Assembly (NCBI GenBank): GCA_035315065.1 | Contig: DATFYM010000212.1 | Span: 1 to 64,000 of the forward strand | Source of the DNA: DATFYM01 sp035315065 | GTDB taxonomy: Bacteria > Acidobacteriota > Terriglobia > UBA7540 | Reading direction: 5' to 3' | Length of the DNA: 64,000 bases | Shown here: positions 10,621 through 20,684 of the stretch, one piece after another | How the letters are laid out: each line of letters opens with the position of its first letter | How positions within the stretch are numbered: position 1 is the stretch's first letter | Translations under genes and position numbers: made by a program | Notes under the pieces: model-generated | What the model was told of the DNA's origin: nothing | Database searches by the model: none | What the model saw: the letters and a program-made list of their open reading frames with translations, nothing else

Positions 10621-12065
10621 TCGTCAATATGCAAGCGGATCGAGCAGGATCAATTGAATCGGTGGACGCCACACTGCCAACCGGGGGGCAGCCCAAGCAG
10701 GAGTATGACCAGCAGCATGACCAGGAGCTTGGCAGCAGGGAAGGCATCGATCCTCGAGGCGAAACGATCGTCTGGCGCGACAGGATTCTGTTGCTGGAGC
10801 AAATTGCCGAGCAGAGCCAGCAAGCGTCGCGCACGGCCATGGTGGCCACCGAGAAGATCAGTCGCGATGCCTTCTGGCTCCGTCACGCATTGAAGATCGG
10901 ACTCGTCGTACTGTTGGTAGCGCTCGCCGCGATGGGCGCCATCAACTATCGGTTTTCCAGCCGTGCCTCGCGCGACAGTCAGCGCAGCTACGCGGCCGTG
11001 GCCGCTTTAAGCCGCAATCTCGCCAATCAGCAGGATTTGATCGAGCGGGCGCGTAAGCTCAGCGGACAGGTGAAGGCCTCCAGCGATTCGGCCGCCGTAC
11101 AAGAACAGGAACTGGTGCAACGCTCAGAGCAGTTACGGGCGGGTTTGACCCAAGTTCCGGCCGACTCGGCCGGCGACCTGCGCGGTGAACTGGCGCGGAC
11201 CGAAGCGCGCCTGCAAAGACTGGAAGACGAGTCCTCCCTCGCCGAGAGAATTATCAAAGATTATGCTCCCAGTGTGTGCCTGATCTATGTGGCCCTCGGT
11301 TTTCGCGACGCCACTTCCGGACGACCTCTGCGCTATGCCACCAGCCCTAACGGCGAGGTGGCTAAGGATGCGGATGGGGATCCCCGGATGACGCTCGAAG
11401 GCACGGGCCCCGAATTCCGTCTGTATGGGCTGGGAACAGGGTTTCTGGTGGGCAAGGACGGCAGCATCCTGACCAATCGCCATGTCGTGGAGCCGTGGTG
11501 GCACAACGATGACCTCTCCGATCTCATGACCCGGGGCTTGCAGCCGGTGCTGGTTGAAATGCGAACCTACTTCCCCGGAACGGCTCGCCCGTTTCCCCTA
11601 AGCGTGGTGCACATTTCTCAAGATGCCGATCTCGCGCTGGTGCATGGTCCGGTCGACGCTCTGAACCGCAAGGTTCTGGCCCTGGACGGAAGCGCGCAAG
11701 CGTCGGTGCGAGGCGAGTCGATTGTCCTCATCGGCTATGCCACCGGCATCGATGCGGTTTTGGCGCGTGTCGAAGATTCCACGCTTCGGAACATTGTCAC
11801 CGAGAGTCGTGGAGACTCGCGACAGATTCTCGACCGCCTGTCGGAGCAGGGCCTTATTCGCCCCCTGATCACTCAAGGACATCTGGGCGACGTGCTGCCC
11901 GACCAGATCGTCTATGACGCCCAGACCGCCGCCGGTGGATCGGGCAGCCCGGTTTTCAATCGCGAAGGCAAAGTCATCGGGGTGAACCATGCGATGATGG
12001 AGGGGTTCGGAGGATCCAATTTCGGCGTTCCGGCCAGGTTCGCCGAGTCTTTGCTGCCGCGCTAG
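10617..12065 (+). CDS. Membrane-anchored trypsin-like serine protease
   Basis: The 482-residue protein has a polar N-terminus, one membrane helix (residues about 92-112, LKIGLVVLLVALAAMGAI), a coiled-coil-like stretch (about 115-215), then a trypsin-2 fold. The catalytic triad is visible: His in ILTNRHVV, Asp in DADLALV and Ser in TAAGGSGSPVF. There is no PDZ domain, unlike DegP/DegS. The protease domain should face the periplasm. It starts inside the stop codon of the GT2 gene, so it is part of the same transcription unit and may process or quality-control the envelope products. Confidence 0.8.
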   Translation: MIVNMQADRAGSIESVDATLPTGGQPKQEYDQQHDQELGSREGIDPRGETIVWRDRILLLEQIAEQSQQASRTAMVATEKISRDAFWLRHALKIGLVVLLVALAAMGAINYRFSSRASRDSQRSYAAVAALSRNLANQQDLIERARKLSGQVKASSDSAAVQEQELVQRSEQLRAGLTQVPADSAGDLRGELARTEARLQRLEDESSLAERIIKDYAPSVCLIYVALGFRDATSGRPLRYATSPNGEVAKDADGDPRMTLEGTGPEFRLYGLGTGFLVGKDGSILTNRHVVEPWWHNDDLSDLMTRGLQPVLVEMRTYFPGTARPFPLSVVHISQDADLALVHGPVDALNRKVLALDGSAQASVRGESIVLIGYATGIDAVLARVEDSTLRNIVTESRGDSRQILDRLSEQGLIRPLITQGHLGDVLPDQIVYDAQTAAGGSGSPVFNREGKVIGVNHAMMEGFGGSNFGVPARFAESLLPR

Positions 12066-12207
12066 CAGCTAGATGAGGGCTGCCTGCGGTAAGTGTAGGG
12101 CGTTGCTGCTGGCACCAGCGTTCTTGAGGGCGGTCCTGGGCGACAATGCAAGGCAGGGCTGGCGGAGACGGTGCGCGGAGGCCCCCGCGGTAGGCAGGGA
12201 AACAGTT

Positions 12208-12606
12208 ATGGGAGAAAGAGTCAAGCAAAGCGGGACCGTGCCGAGGGTGGTTTTGATGGGTCTGGCTGAAGGCCTTGCGGAAAAACTGGGGAAGGTCCTG
12301 TCCCAAGAGGGCTGCACCGTCTGCCTGGAACCTCGGTTGCCCCGCGATCTGGCCCTGCGCCTGATCGACCAGGCCGAGGCCGACGTGGTGTTCTGCCCAG
12401 CCGAGCCGGAGCAATACGCCCCGCTTCTCGAAGCCATGAAGGCGGAAAGGCCCGGGGTCCCGGTGGTGGTCGTCAGCCGGTTGCCAGAAGTATCCGGATG
12501 GCTGGATGCACTCGAGCTCGGGGCGGCGGACTACTGCGCCCCTCCCTTCGAACCGGTCCAGATCCAGTGGATTCTGCAGTCAGCTCTCAAGGCCGCCGTG
12601 GTTTGA
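12208..12606 (+). CDS. Degenerate response-regulator receiver domain protein
   Basis: A 132-residue stand-alone domain with CheY-like alternation, from VVLMGLAEGLAEKLGKVL to VPVVVVSR, ALELGAADYCAPPFEP and IQWILQSAL. The phospho-acceptor Asp position appears as Cys/Pro (ADVVFCPAEPEQ), and the conserved Lys before the Pro-Phe loop is Ala (CAPPFEP). Phosphorylation is therefore unlikely and it may be a pseudo-receiver used for binding. ATG 12208 is preferred because upstream codons have no family-like sequence. It ends the envelope operon. Confidence 0.6.
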   Translation: MGERVKQSGTVPRVVLMGLAEGLAEKLGKVLSQEGCTVCLEPRLPRDLALRLIDQAEADVVFCPAEPEQYAPLLEAMKAERPGVPVVVVSRLPEVSGWLDALELGAADYCAPPFEPVQIQWILQSALKAAVV

Positions 12607-12829
12607 ACCGCTGTCAAATCTCGAGGCACGTGTCAGGCTGTATTCCCGCGCGTTCGCCGGACGTTCCCGAAGGTGGCGAAAGGAAGAGCGGGAGCATTCG
12701 ACTCTTACCGGTCAAACGGAGAGTGGGTCATGGTTCCGCTGCCACGCGAATTTCAATCGGCAGCGAGGCCCATTTGGTGAGACTCCGAGCTCGGGGCATG
12801 CCGGATCGGAACGAAGACAAGTTGCGAAA

Positions 12830-13828
12830 ATGATCCGAAAATTGACAGGACTGTTCTCGCTGGCATTGTTGGTGGCGTGCCCCTGCCAGCATGCCTTCGG
12901 AGCGCAGCCCGTCGAGTTCAATCGAGGGGCAAATCGCATAGAAGTGCTCATCGGCGGACGCCCCTTCACCGTCTACTATTTTGATCCTGACGTGGCCAAA
13001 CCCTATCTTTCTCCCTTGCGCAGTGCCCAGGGGACGATTGTCACGCGGGGCTTTCCCATGGTAACGAACATTCCAGGCGAGGATCGGGATGAGCCTCACC
13101 AGCGCGCCATGTACTTCGCCCACGGCGACATTAATGCCTACGACTTCTGGGGGGAGGCTGCGTTTCCGCGTTGGAGCAGTCATTCTGCGTCGACCTTTGG
13201 CCGCACCGTGTTCCGCAAGCTCGACGAAGTGCGCGGCGGCCCTGACTCTGGGGTCCTGCGGGCCGAATTCGATCTCCTGACCCCTGAAGGGCAGGTGATC
13301 GCCGCCGAGACCCAAGCCTACACTTTCAGGGGCGACGAGCACTCGAGGATCATCGATTGCGAGTTTACCATCCGCGCCGACCGCGGTCCGGTCAAGATCG
13401 GTGATACCAAAGAAGGAACGTTTGCGATCCGGGTGGTGAAGGCGCTCGATTCGCCTCCGGGCCGCATGATGAACTCTGAAGGTGCGATGGGCGAGAAAGC
13501 CGTCTGGGGCAAGCGTGCGGATTGGGTGGACTTCTACGGGAACGTAGCAGGGGAGGAAGTCGGCATCGCCATTTTTGACGACCCCAAGAACCTGCGTCAC
13601 CCGACTTACTGGCACGCCCGCCATTACGGACTCCTCGCCGCTAATCCTTTCGGCCTGAAAGAATTCACCCACGACCGGCATCAGGACGGGAGCTACGTGA
13701 TTGGGGCTGACGGATCACTCACGCTTCGTTATCGCGTCTTTATCCATCATGGGGATTTCCAGCCGGCAAGCGTGGCGGACGCTTACCGGCAATACGTCAC
13801 AGCGCGGCCCTTGGCTGCAACCAAATGA
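12830..13828 (+). CDS. PmoA-family (DUF6807) exported protein
   Basis: The 332-residue protein starts with a signal peptide (LTGLFSLALLVACPCQHAFGA); LVAC is also a possible lipobox. The body matches the DUF6807 family, named PmoA-like in databases although it is not a methane mono-oxygenase: VYYFDPDVAKPYLSPLRS, GFPMVTNIPGEDRDEPHQR, WHARHYGLLAANPFGLKEF. It sits before a Gfo/Idh/MocA dehydrogenase, a pairing common in sugar-degradation loci of Acidobacteria and Planctomycetes. Its reaction is not known to me. Confidence 0.75.
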   Translation: MIRKLTGLFSLALLVACPCQHAFGAQPVEFNRGANRIEVLIGGRPFTVYYFDPDVAKPYLSPLRSAQGTIVTRGFPMVTNIPGEDRDEPHQRAMYFAHGDINAYDFWGEAAFPRWSSHSASTFGRTVFRKLDEVRGGPDSGVLRAEFDLLTPEGQVIAAETQAYTFRGDEHSRIIDCEFTIRADRGPVKIGDTKEGTFAIRVVKALDSPPGRMMNSEGAMGEKAVWGKRADWVDFYGNVAGEEVGIAIFDDPKNLRHPTYWHARHYGLLAANPFGLKEFTHDRHQDGSYVIGADGSLTLRYRVFIHHGDFQPASVADAYRQYVTARPLAATK

Positions 13829-13874
13829 AAAGACTTCAACACGGCGCGGCGGATGGCCGCATCCAAAAGAAGAC

Positions 13875-13929
13875 CTCAACACAGAGGTCCCAGAGGCTCC
13901 ACGGAGGCCACAGTGATCTCTGTGTTGAG
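13875..13929 (+). terminator. Inverted repeat and T-rich tail after DUF6807 gene
   Basis: CTCAACACAGAG (13875-13886) pairs with CTCTGTGTTGAG (13918-13929), followed by CTCTTAATTTTT. The 31-base loop is long for a classical terminator. A related sequence recurs around 62230-62275, so this may instead be a dispersed repeat that doubles as a terminator. Confidence 0.5.
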
Positions 13930-13997
13930 CTCTTAATTTTTCGCACGGTACAAAGAGGTTTGGAAATAGTAGTCTAGGGGAATAGGAGAATACACAC

Positions 13998-15383
<1,386 letters not shown>

Positions 15384-15404
15384 TGGGGACCAAGAGAATC
15401 AACG

Positions 15405-16784
15405 ATGATGAAGGTTCAGAGCGCGGTCGCAAAGAGAATTCATGGCCTCTGCACTGAGTGGTCGAACTCCGCGATTGTGGTAAGCGCCTTTTGCACGTTT
15501 CTGCTTGCTGTCCTTCTGGTGGGCTGTGGCAGGCCATCTGTTCATGAACCGACTACGTTGACTCTTCTGGACCAGCGGTGGGTGAGCAAGCAGTTCGTCG
15601 AGGAGTACGAGCAGGAATTGCAGCAATTCACTCGGGAAACAGGAATCCAAGTCAAGTTCCCTCCGACTCCGGAGTCGGCTCGGGAACAACTAGCTCTGTG
15701 GCGAGAGTTACTCGCGACAGGCGCCGCGGGTCCTGACGTGTACGCCATCGATGTGATCTGGCCGGGGATTCTGAACGAATATTTCATAGATCTGAAGCCA
15801 TATTTCGCCAACGAAGTCTCCGGCTTCTTTCCGGTGATGGTCGCCGGCTACACCGTGGATAACAAGCTGGTGGCCATACCGTACCGTGCCGACATCGGGG
15901 TTCTGTTTTATCGCACTGACCTGCTGCGACAGTATGGATATCGCGCGCCGCCCAGGACCTGGGATGAGCTGGAGGCCATGGCGGCTCGGATTCAGGCGGG
16001 CGAACGAGCCAAAGGTAAGAAAGAGTTCTGGGGCTTTGTGTGGCAAGGGGCCGCTGCCGAAGCCTTGACCTGCGACGCGCTGGAATGGCAGGTCGCCGAA
16101 GGCGGCGGCCGGATCATCGAGGAGGACAAGACGATCAGCGTGAATAATCCGCAAGCGATCCGGGCGTGGCAAAGAGCGGCGCGCTGGGTGGGTTCCATCT
16201 CACCACCCAGCGTGGTGGCATACAAGGAGTGGGACTCGCTGAACGTTTGGGTGGCAGGCGAGGCAGCGTTCATGCGGAACTGGCCGGGAGCCTCTGCCGA
16301 CAGCCAGGCGGCAGGGTCACGAATCCGAAATAAGTTCGATGTCACCCTGCTGCCTAGGGGTAAGGCGGGCCGGATGGGTACCCTGGGAGGAACCGGTTTG
16401 GCAGTTTCTCGATTCTCGGCTCATCCCCGTGAAGCCTTAGAGCTGGTCCGGTATCTCTGCCGCAGAGACGTGCAGGTGAAGCGGTCTAGAGTGCTTTGGG
16501 TCCCACCCACTCGACCGGAACTCTGCGAACAGCCTGACGTTCTTGAACCGAATCCCCGTTTTGCCCTATTGAGTCAAGCGTTCCGGACCGGCATGGTTTC
16601 GCGGCCTTCGAACCTCACAGGCAAGAACTACGAGGACGTGAGCAACGCTTACATCCAGGCAGTGCACTCCGTATTGACGGGCGAAAAGAGCGCGCCGCAA
16701 GCGGCTGCAGCCTTGGAGAACGAGTTGATTCGAATAACCGGTTTCAAGAAAGGACCGCCTGCAACAGGACTTGCACTCCGATGA
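15405..16784 (+). CDS. Extracellular solute-binding lipoprotein (ABC family 1)
   Basis: The N-terminus has a lipoprotein signal (FLLAVLLVGCGRP). The rest (459 residues) is a family-1 sugar-type binding protein: VKFPPTPESAREQL, GPDVYAIDVIWPGILNEY, IPYRADIGVLFYRTDLLRQYG, RTWDELEAMA, MRNWPGA and LGGTGLAVSRFSAHP. No ABC permease or ATPase gene is nearby. Instead the gene overlaps a sensor kinase by ATGA, so it may serve as the ligand-sensing subunit of that kinase, or supply a transporter encoded elsewhere. Confidence 0.85.
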   Translation: MMKVQSAVAKRIHGLCTEWSNSAIVVSAFCTFLLAVLLVGCGRPSVHEPTTLTLLDQRWVSKQFVEEYEQELQQFTRETGIQVKFPPTPESAREQLALWRELLATGAAGPDVYAIDVIWPGILNEYFIDLKPYFANEVSGFFPVMVAGYTVDNKLVAIPYRADIGVLFYRTDLLRQYGYRAPPRTWDELEAMAARIQAGERAKGKKEFWGFVWQGAAAEALTCDALEWQVAEGGGRIIEEDKTISVNNPQAIRAWQRAARWVGSISPPSVVAYKEWDSLNVWVAGEAAFMRNWPGASADSQAAGSRIRNKFDVTLLPRGKAGRMGTLGGTGLAVSRFSAHPREALELVRYLCRRDVQVKRSRVLWVPPTRPELCEQPDVLEPNPRFALLSQAFRTGMVSRPSNLTGKNYEDVSNAYIQAVHSVLTGEKSAPQAAAALENELIRITGFKKGPPATGLALR

Positions 16785-19285
16785 GGAAAAGTTCTGAACC
16801 CGGCATCACCCCTCCCCGACCGGTTTCGGCTTCCGGCTCAGACGCCTGCGGTGAGAAGCTGGGCGCGAGTTCCAGAGCAGCAATGGCTGGACAGGAGCAA
16901 CGGATGGGGCGTCACACCGCGGCAGAATTTGCCCGTTGGGTAAAACGCGCTGAAGAGAAAACTTTTCGTGCCGATCGCCTCAACATCGGTCACCGTTTGA
17001 TAGTGTGCTTCGTGGTCATCATCCTGTCGATGTTAGCCGGTGATGCCGTCGTCCTTTGGCAATTCCACCGGGTCCGTGCTCAGGCAGAGCGCCTGAACGG
17101 TATCGACCAGAAGCTGGTCGCGGTGTTACACGTTCATACGAGTCTTTTGGCGTTTTACGACCGGCTGGACGAGTTGGCGCAAGCTCAGGATGCAGGTCAA
17201 TTGGTGACGGAAGCCGGCCCCCTTCGTGCCGCAGTTCTGGAGGACACGCAGCGCGCCAGGAGCGCCCTGAGCCTTCTGCCTCCCGACTTCCAGCGCGATG
17301 CCACGATTATGCCTACCCTTCTGACCATTCAAAGCGCGCTACCCTCTCAGCTTGATGCAATTACCAGCTTGGCCATCTCGGGCGACTGGGGGGCTGTGCG
17401 CCTGCGCCTGGCGAACCAGGTACGACCCCTCGAATCCCTGACCGCGGCACTTGCCGAGAAAGTCGAGAACGAGGCCGCCGAAGAGCAGGCGCAAACCGTA
17501 CTGAACATTGAGCGCGGGCAGCGGCGAGTTTTCCTGATTGTACCGTTGACCGCCCTCTTCACGTTGTTGATGGCCGCTACCCTGGGCCTGACCATCACGC
17601 GCAGCATCACCCAGCCGCTGGCGCGATTGGTGGAGGGCTCCAGGGCGTTGGCGCGCGGGGAGTTTCAACATCAAGTGGCGATCCGCGGGGAAGATGAACT
17701 CGGTCACCTCGGAGAGGTCTTCAACGACACGGCAGCTCGCCTGCGCGATCTCTACGCGACTCTCCAGAGCAGCGAAGACCGGCTCCGGCTTGTTATCGAC
17801 ACCATCCCGGCGCATGTCTGGAGCGCCCGGCCTGACGGCTCCGTGGATTTCATCAGTCAACGCTGGCTGGAATTTACTGGCCTGTCGCTAGCGGCTGGAC
17901 TAGGCTGGGATTGGAGTTCCGTCGTTCATCCGGATGACCTCCCGAGGTTCGTCGACGCATGGCGACAAGCCCTGGCGGCTGGGGCGGGGATGGAGAGCGA
18001 AGCACGCCTGCGGCGGGCGGACGGGGAATATCGCTGGTGGCTGATCCGCAACGTACCGCTGCGCGATGAGCGGGGAAACATCGTTAAATGGTACGGAACA
18101 AGTATCGACATCGATGATAGGAAGCGCGCGGAGCAAGCTCTCAGGCGAAGCCAGGCTTACCTGGCCGACGCACAGAGCCTGACCCATACGGGCAGTTGGG
18201 CCTACGATGGCACGACTCGTAAGATCTCGTACTGGTCGGAGGAAACATCCCGACTGTGGGGTTTTGATCCGCAACAGGGATTACCGACGTGGGACCAGAT
18301 GTGGCAACGAATACACCCGGAAGATCTCTGCGAACTCGAAAAGCTCAGTCCGACGTTGCTTGAAAAAGGAGATTCGGACTTCGAATACAGAATCGTGTTG
18401 CCCGATGCAACCGTCAAACACCTCCACACCCTTGCCCATCCGGTGTTGAGTCCCACTGGGGAGGTCCTTGAAGTGGTGGGCACGACGGTCGATATCACGG
18501 AACGCAAACGCGCCGAGGAAGAGCGCGAGAGGCTGCGCCAGCTCGAGGCAGAACTCGCGCACCTGAACCGGGTGAGTATGCTGGGAGAACTGGCCGTCTC
18601 GATCGCGCATGAGGTCAACCAGCCGCTGTCGGGCATCGTGAGCAACGGCAGCGCTTGCCTGCGTTTCCTGGCCCGCGATACACCTGACGTGGAGGAAGCC
18701 TGCGAAGCGGCCCGCGACATCGTTCGCGATGGCAAGCGCGCCGGGGAAGTGATCGCCCGGATTCGGGCCCTGACCAAGCGGGCGGCCACGCCCCGCGAGG
18801 AGCTGGACCTGAACGACACCATTCGGGAGGTCCTGGCGCTCGTCGGGGACGAAGCGAAAAAAAGGAACGTGATCATCCGCACGCAGTTGGCCGATGACCT
18901 TTCACCTGTTTCCGGCGATCGCGTGCAGTTGCAGCAGGTGGGGCTGAACCTCATCATGAATGGTATCGAAGCGATGAGCGGCATAGATCAGCGGCCGCGA
19001 GAACTGGTGATCACCACCCGGAGAATGGAACCGGACCAGGTGCAGGTAACGGTGGAAGATTCGGGGACCGGTCTGGACCCGAACACGATGGGAAGGATCT
19101 TTGACCCTTTCTACACCACCAAGGCTGGCGGCATGGGCATGGGACTTTCCGTTAGCCGTTCCATTCTTCAGGCCCATGGCGGCCGGCTCTGGGCTACGGT
19201 CAATGACGGTCCCGGCACAAGCTTCCACTTTACCCTTCCGAAGTACCACGCAGGAGCAGCGGATGGGGGAGTTGCAGGAGTCTGA
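16781..19285 (+). CDS. PAS-containing membrane sensor histidine kinase
   Basis: Its 834 residues contain TM1 (about 72-95), a periplasmic four-helix-type sensor (about 96-245), TM2 (about 248-272), HAMP (about 270-325), two PAS/PAC units (about 335-450 and 455-580), HisKA with SIAHEVNQPLSGIVSN (phospho-His about 609) and HATPase_c with LNLIMNGIEAM, EDSGTGLD and TKAGGMGMGLSVSRSI. This C-terminal architecture is FixL-like. It is translationally coupled to the solute-binding lipoprotein. No response regulator follows. Confidence 0.9.
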   Translation: MRKSSEPGITPPRPVSASGSDACGEKLGASSRAAMAGQEQRMGRHTAAEFARWVKRAEEKTFRADRLNIGHRLIVCFVVIILSMLAGDAVVLWQFHRVRAQAERLNGIDQKLVAVLHVHTSLLAFYDRLDELAQAQDAGQLVTEAGPLRAAVLEDTQRARSALSLLPPDFQRDATIMPTLLTIQSALPSQLDAITSLAISGDWGAVRLRLANQVRPLESLTAALAEKVENEAAEEQAQTVLNIERGQRRVFLIVPLTALFTLLMAATLGLTITRSITQPLARLVEGSRALARGEFQHQVAIRGEDELGHLGEVFNDTAARLRDLYATLQSSEDRLRLVIDTIPAHVWSARPDGSVDFISQRWLEFTGLSLAAGLGWDWSSVVHPDDLPRFVDAWRQALAAGAGMESEARLRRADGEYRWWLIRNVPLRDERGNIVKWYGTSIDIDDRKRAEQALRRSQAYLADAQSLTHTGSWAYDGTTRKISYWSEETSRLWGFDPQQGLPTWDQMWQRIHPEDLCELEKLSPTLLEKGDSDFEYRIVLPDATVKHLHTLAHPVLSPTGEVLEVVGTTVDITERKRAEEERERLRQLEAELAHLNRVSMLGELAVSIAHEVNQPLSGIVSNGSACLRFLARDTPDVEEACEAARDIVRDGKRAGEVIARIRALTKRAATPREELDLNDTIREVLALVGDEAKKRNVIIRTQLADDLSPVSGDRVQLQQVGLNLIMNGIEAMSGIDQRPRELVITTRRMEPDQVQVTVEDSGTGLDPNTMGRIFDPFYTTKAGGMGMGLSVSRSILQAHGGRLWATVNDGPGTSFHFTLPKYHAGAADGGVAGV

Positions 19286-19361
19286 CGCGCATTCGCAGGG
19301 CCACTCGCACGGGTCGGAGTCCTTCTCACGGCAGTCGATATCGGCCCGCGAAATAATTTGC

Positions 19362-19390
19362 TTGACATCCATCCCTTGGTACTGTACAAT
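19362..19390 (+). promoter_or_regulatory. Near-consensus sigma-70 promoter
   Basis: TTGACA (19362-19367), a 17-base spacer and TACAAT (19385-19390) make the best promoter in the window. What it transcribes is unclear: a doubtful 71-codon frame at 19491 and a repeat region follow. A small RNA or a lost gene is possible. Confidence 0.75.
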
Positions 19391-19429
19391 CCTCTGGGCT
19401 TGATTAGAGCCGGGGTCCGGGTTTCGGGG

Positions 19430-19626
19430 TTCGCTGAGAAAAGAAAAGCGGGACTCGCGGGCTGGGGACTCGCAGAAGGAACATTACGTCGTGATTACGG
19501 TCCGTCAAAACCGGAGCCGTGCCAAAACGGACCAGCGGCTGGAGCCAGGAAAGCAAGAATTGCGCATGAGCGATGTCAATAGCCGGGACTCGGGACTCGG
19601 GGTTCGGGACTCGCGAAGAGGGACTC
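19430..19626. repeat. GGACTCG heptamer repeats
   Basis: Units related to GGACTCG / GGGTTCG recur at about 19430-19475 and 19584-19626, all in the same orientation. They belong to the same 7-base-period class as the other elements but have no facing arm here. They overlap the middle of the frame at 19491-19706. Confidence 0.7.
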
Positions 19627-19706
19627 AACCGGTAGCGTTGGGCCCCAAAAATGGAAAAATGAAAGAAAGGGTCAATCAAACCTGGCAAGTGCTGCATAAT
19701 CAATGA
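19491..19706 (+). CDS. Doubtful 71-residue ORF behind a strong promoter
   Basis: The frame starts at GTG 19491, with AGAAGGAA about 10 bases upstream, and lies about 100 bases after a near-consensus promoter. It encodes a very basic, polar peptide (VRQNRSRAKTDQRLEPGKQ) that runs through heptamer repeats. No family is recognised. It is reported because of the promoter and Shine-Dalgarno, but it may be non-coding. Confidence 0.2.
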   Translation: MITVRQNRSRAKTDQRLEPGKQELRMSDVNSRDSGLGVRDSRRGTQPVALGPKNGKMKERVNQTWQVLHNQ

Positions 19707-19845
19707 CATAACCCTTAGAACAAACCTGGAACAGACCCAGTAAGTCCTTTAGAATTGAGTCGCATTTCAAAACAAACCTGGAACAAACCTGGTAAGTGAT
19801 TGAGGGCGGAAGCGACCCCAAAAACAAACCTGGAACAAACCCGGC
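19677..19845. repeat. Dispersed AACAAACCTGGAAC repeats
   Basis: Copies of ACAAACCTGGAACA appear near 19723, 19776 and 19823, with a partial AAACCTGG at 19677, spaced about 45-55 bases apart and separated by unrelated sequence. They sit immediately upstream of the decayed gene at 19846 and show no inverted partner. Confidence 0.65.
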
Positions 19846-20296
19846 ATTAGGGTTGATGAAAGAGGAAAGTCCGTTTCCAGTCCCGCGCGGCTGGCCCCCA
19901 ACCGCCGCAAGGCTCAGAAATCCACCGGCCCCAGGACAGTGGCAGGAAAGCACCGCTCCGCCCTGAACTCACAGAGGCGTGGCCTCGCTCCACCCGAGAT
20001 CGAACGCCAACTGCAGGATCGCGGCGAGAACTCGAACGATTTCCGGCGCCTGCATCGCGACCTGGCGGCCCTTTTCCCGCCCCACGAAGCGAACGACGAG
20101 ACCGCCGTGCGCGCGCTGGCAGAGACATGGTGGGAGAAGGACCGATCCCAATGAGGTGGCAAAGGCGGCCGTGGAGTTAAAAGCTACCATGAACGACATT
20201 CTGGACCAAGTAGCGGCGGAGACTGCTGCGGGCATCGGGCGGAAGCCTGCCGAGTTTCTGACCGATGCCAAGCAGACGCCAGATCGAGGACGCTGA
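19846..20296 (+). pseudogene. Decayed KSTGPRT-type hypothetical gene
   Basis: In the frame running through 19891 the translation contains APNRRKAQKSTGPRTVAGK and HRSALNSQRRGL. This is the hallmark N-terminus of a large uncharacterised family common in Acidobacteria and Planctomycetes, whose members usually continue with FRRLHRDLAALFPP and WWEKDR, as here. No ATG precedes it in frame. The frame stops at 20152-20154, and the plausible continuation (AKAAVELKATMNDILDQVAA) is in another frame to 20296. It looks truncated at the start and frameshifted near 20150. Confidence 0.5.
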
Positions 20297-20377
20297 CCGT
20301 AAGACAACCGAAAGTTCCCCACATTTTGCTGGACGATCCACCCACGAAACCCCCTGAACGCGACCCCAAAAAACAGA

Positions 20378-20406
20378 TTGACACGTGTATTAACCTATGT
20401 TATAAG
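20378..20406 (+). promoter_or_regulatory. Sigma-70 promoter with palindromic spacer
   Basis: TTGACA (20378-20383), 17 bases, then TATAAG (20401-20406). The palindrome ACACGTGT overlaps the -35 (20381-20388), and a second AACGTGTGT follows the -10 (20408-20416). The arrangement suggests an operator for a repressor, possibly the downstream HTH protein. Predicted transcription start is about 35-40 bases before the HTH gene. Confidence 0.7.
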
Positions 20407-20450
20407 AACGTGTGTGAAGATGACCGTACTTAGACGTAGCTCATAAGCGG

Positions 20451-20684
20451 ATGGCTCGGCCAATAATGCGAGAACCACGAGAGGTCATGAATATCGTCGA
20501 AGCCAGCGACTACCTTGGGGTTTCGCGTGAGGCCCTTTACAAATACGTCGCGGAGGAACGAATCCCTGCCTTCAAGCTGGGCAACCGTTGGAAATTCAAG
20601 AAGACGATTCTCGATCTCTGGATGGAACGGCAGAGCGCGCCGGACTCAGCGGGCAAGCGCAGGAAAAAGGCAGGGGTACGCTAA
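20451..20684 (+). CDS. Excisionase-family (MerR-like HTH) DNA-binding protein
   Basis: The 77-residue protein has the HTH_17 pattern: EVMNIVEASDYLGVSREALYKYVAEERIPAFKLGNRWKFKKTILDLWM, with a basic tail (KRRKKAGVR). Members include phage excisionases and small chromosomal regulators. The start may be ATG 20451, 20466 or 20487; only the last has a clear AGAGG. No integrase is present, so a regulator role is more likely than excision. It has its own promoter and lies upstream of the pil operon. Confidence 0.8.
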   Translation: MARPIMREPREVMNIVEASDYLGVSREALYKYVAEERIPAFKLGNRWKFKKTILDLWMERQSAPDSAGKRRKKAGVR

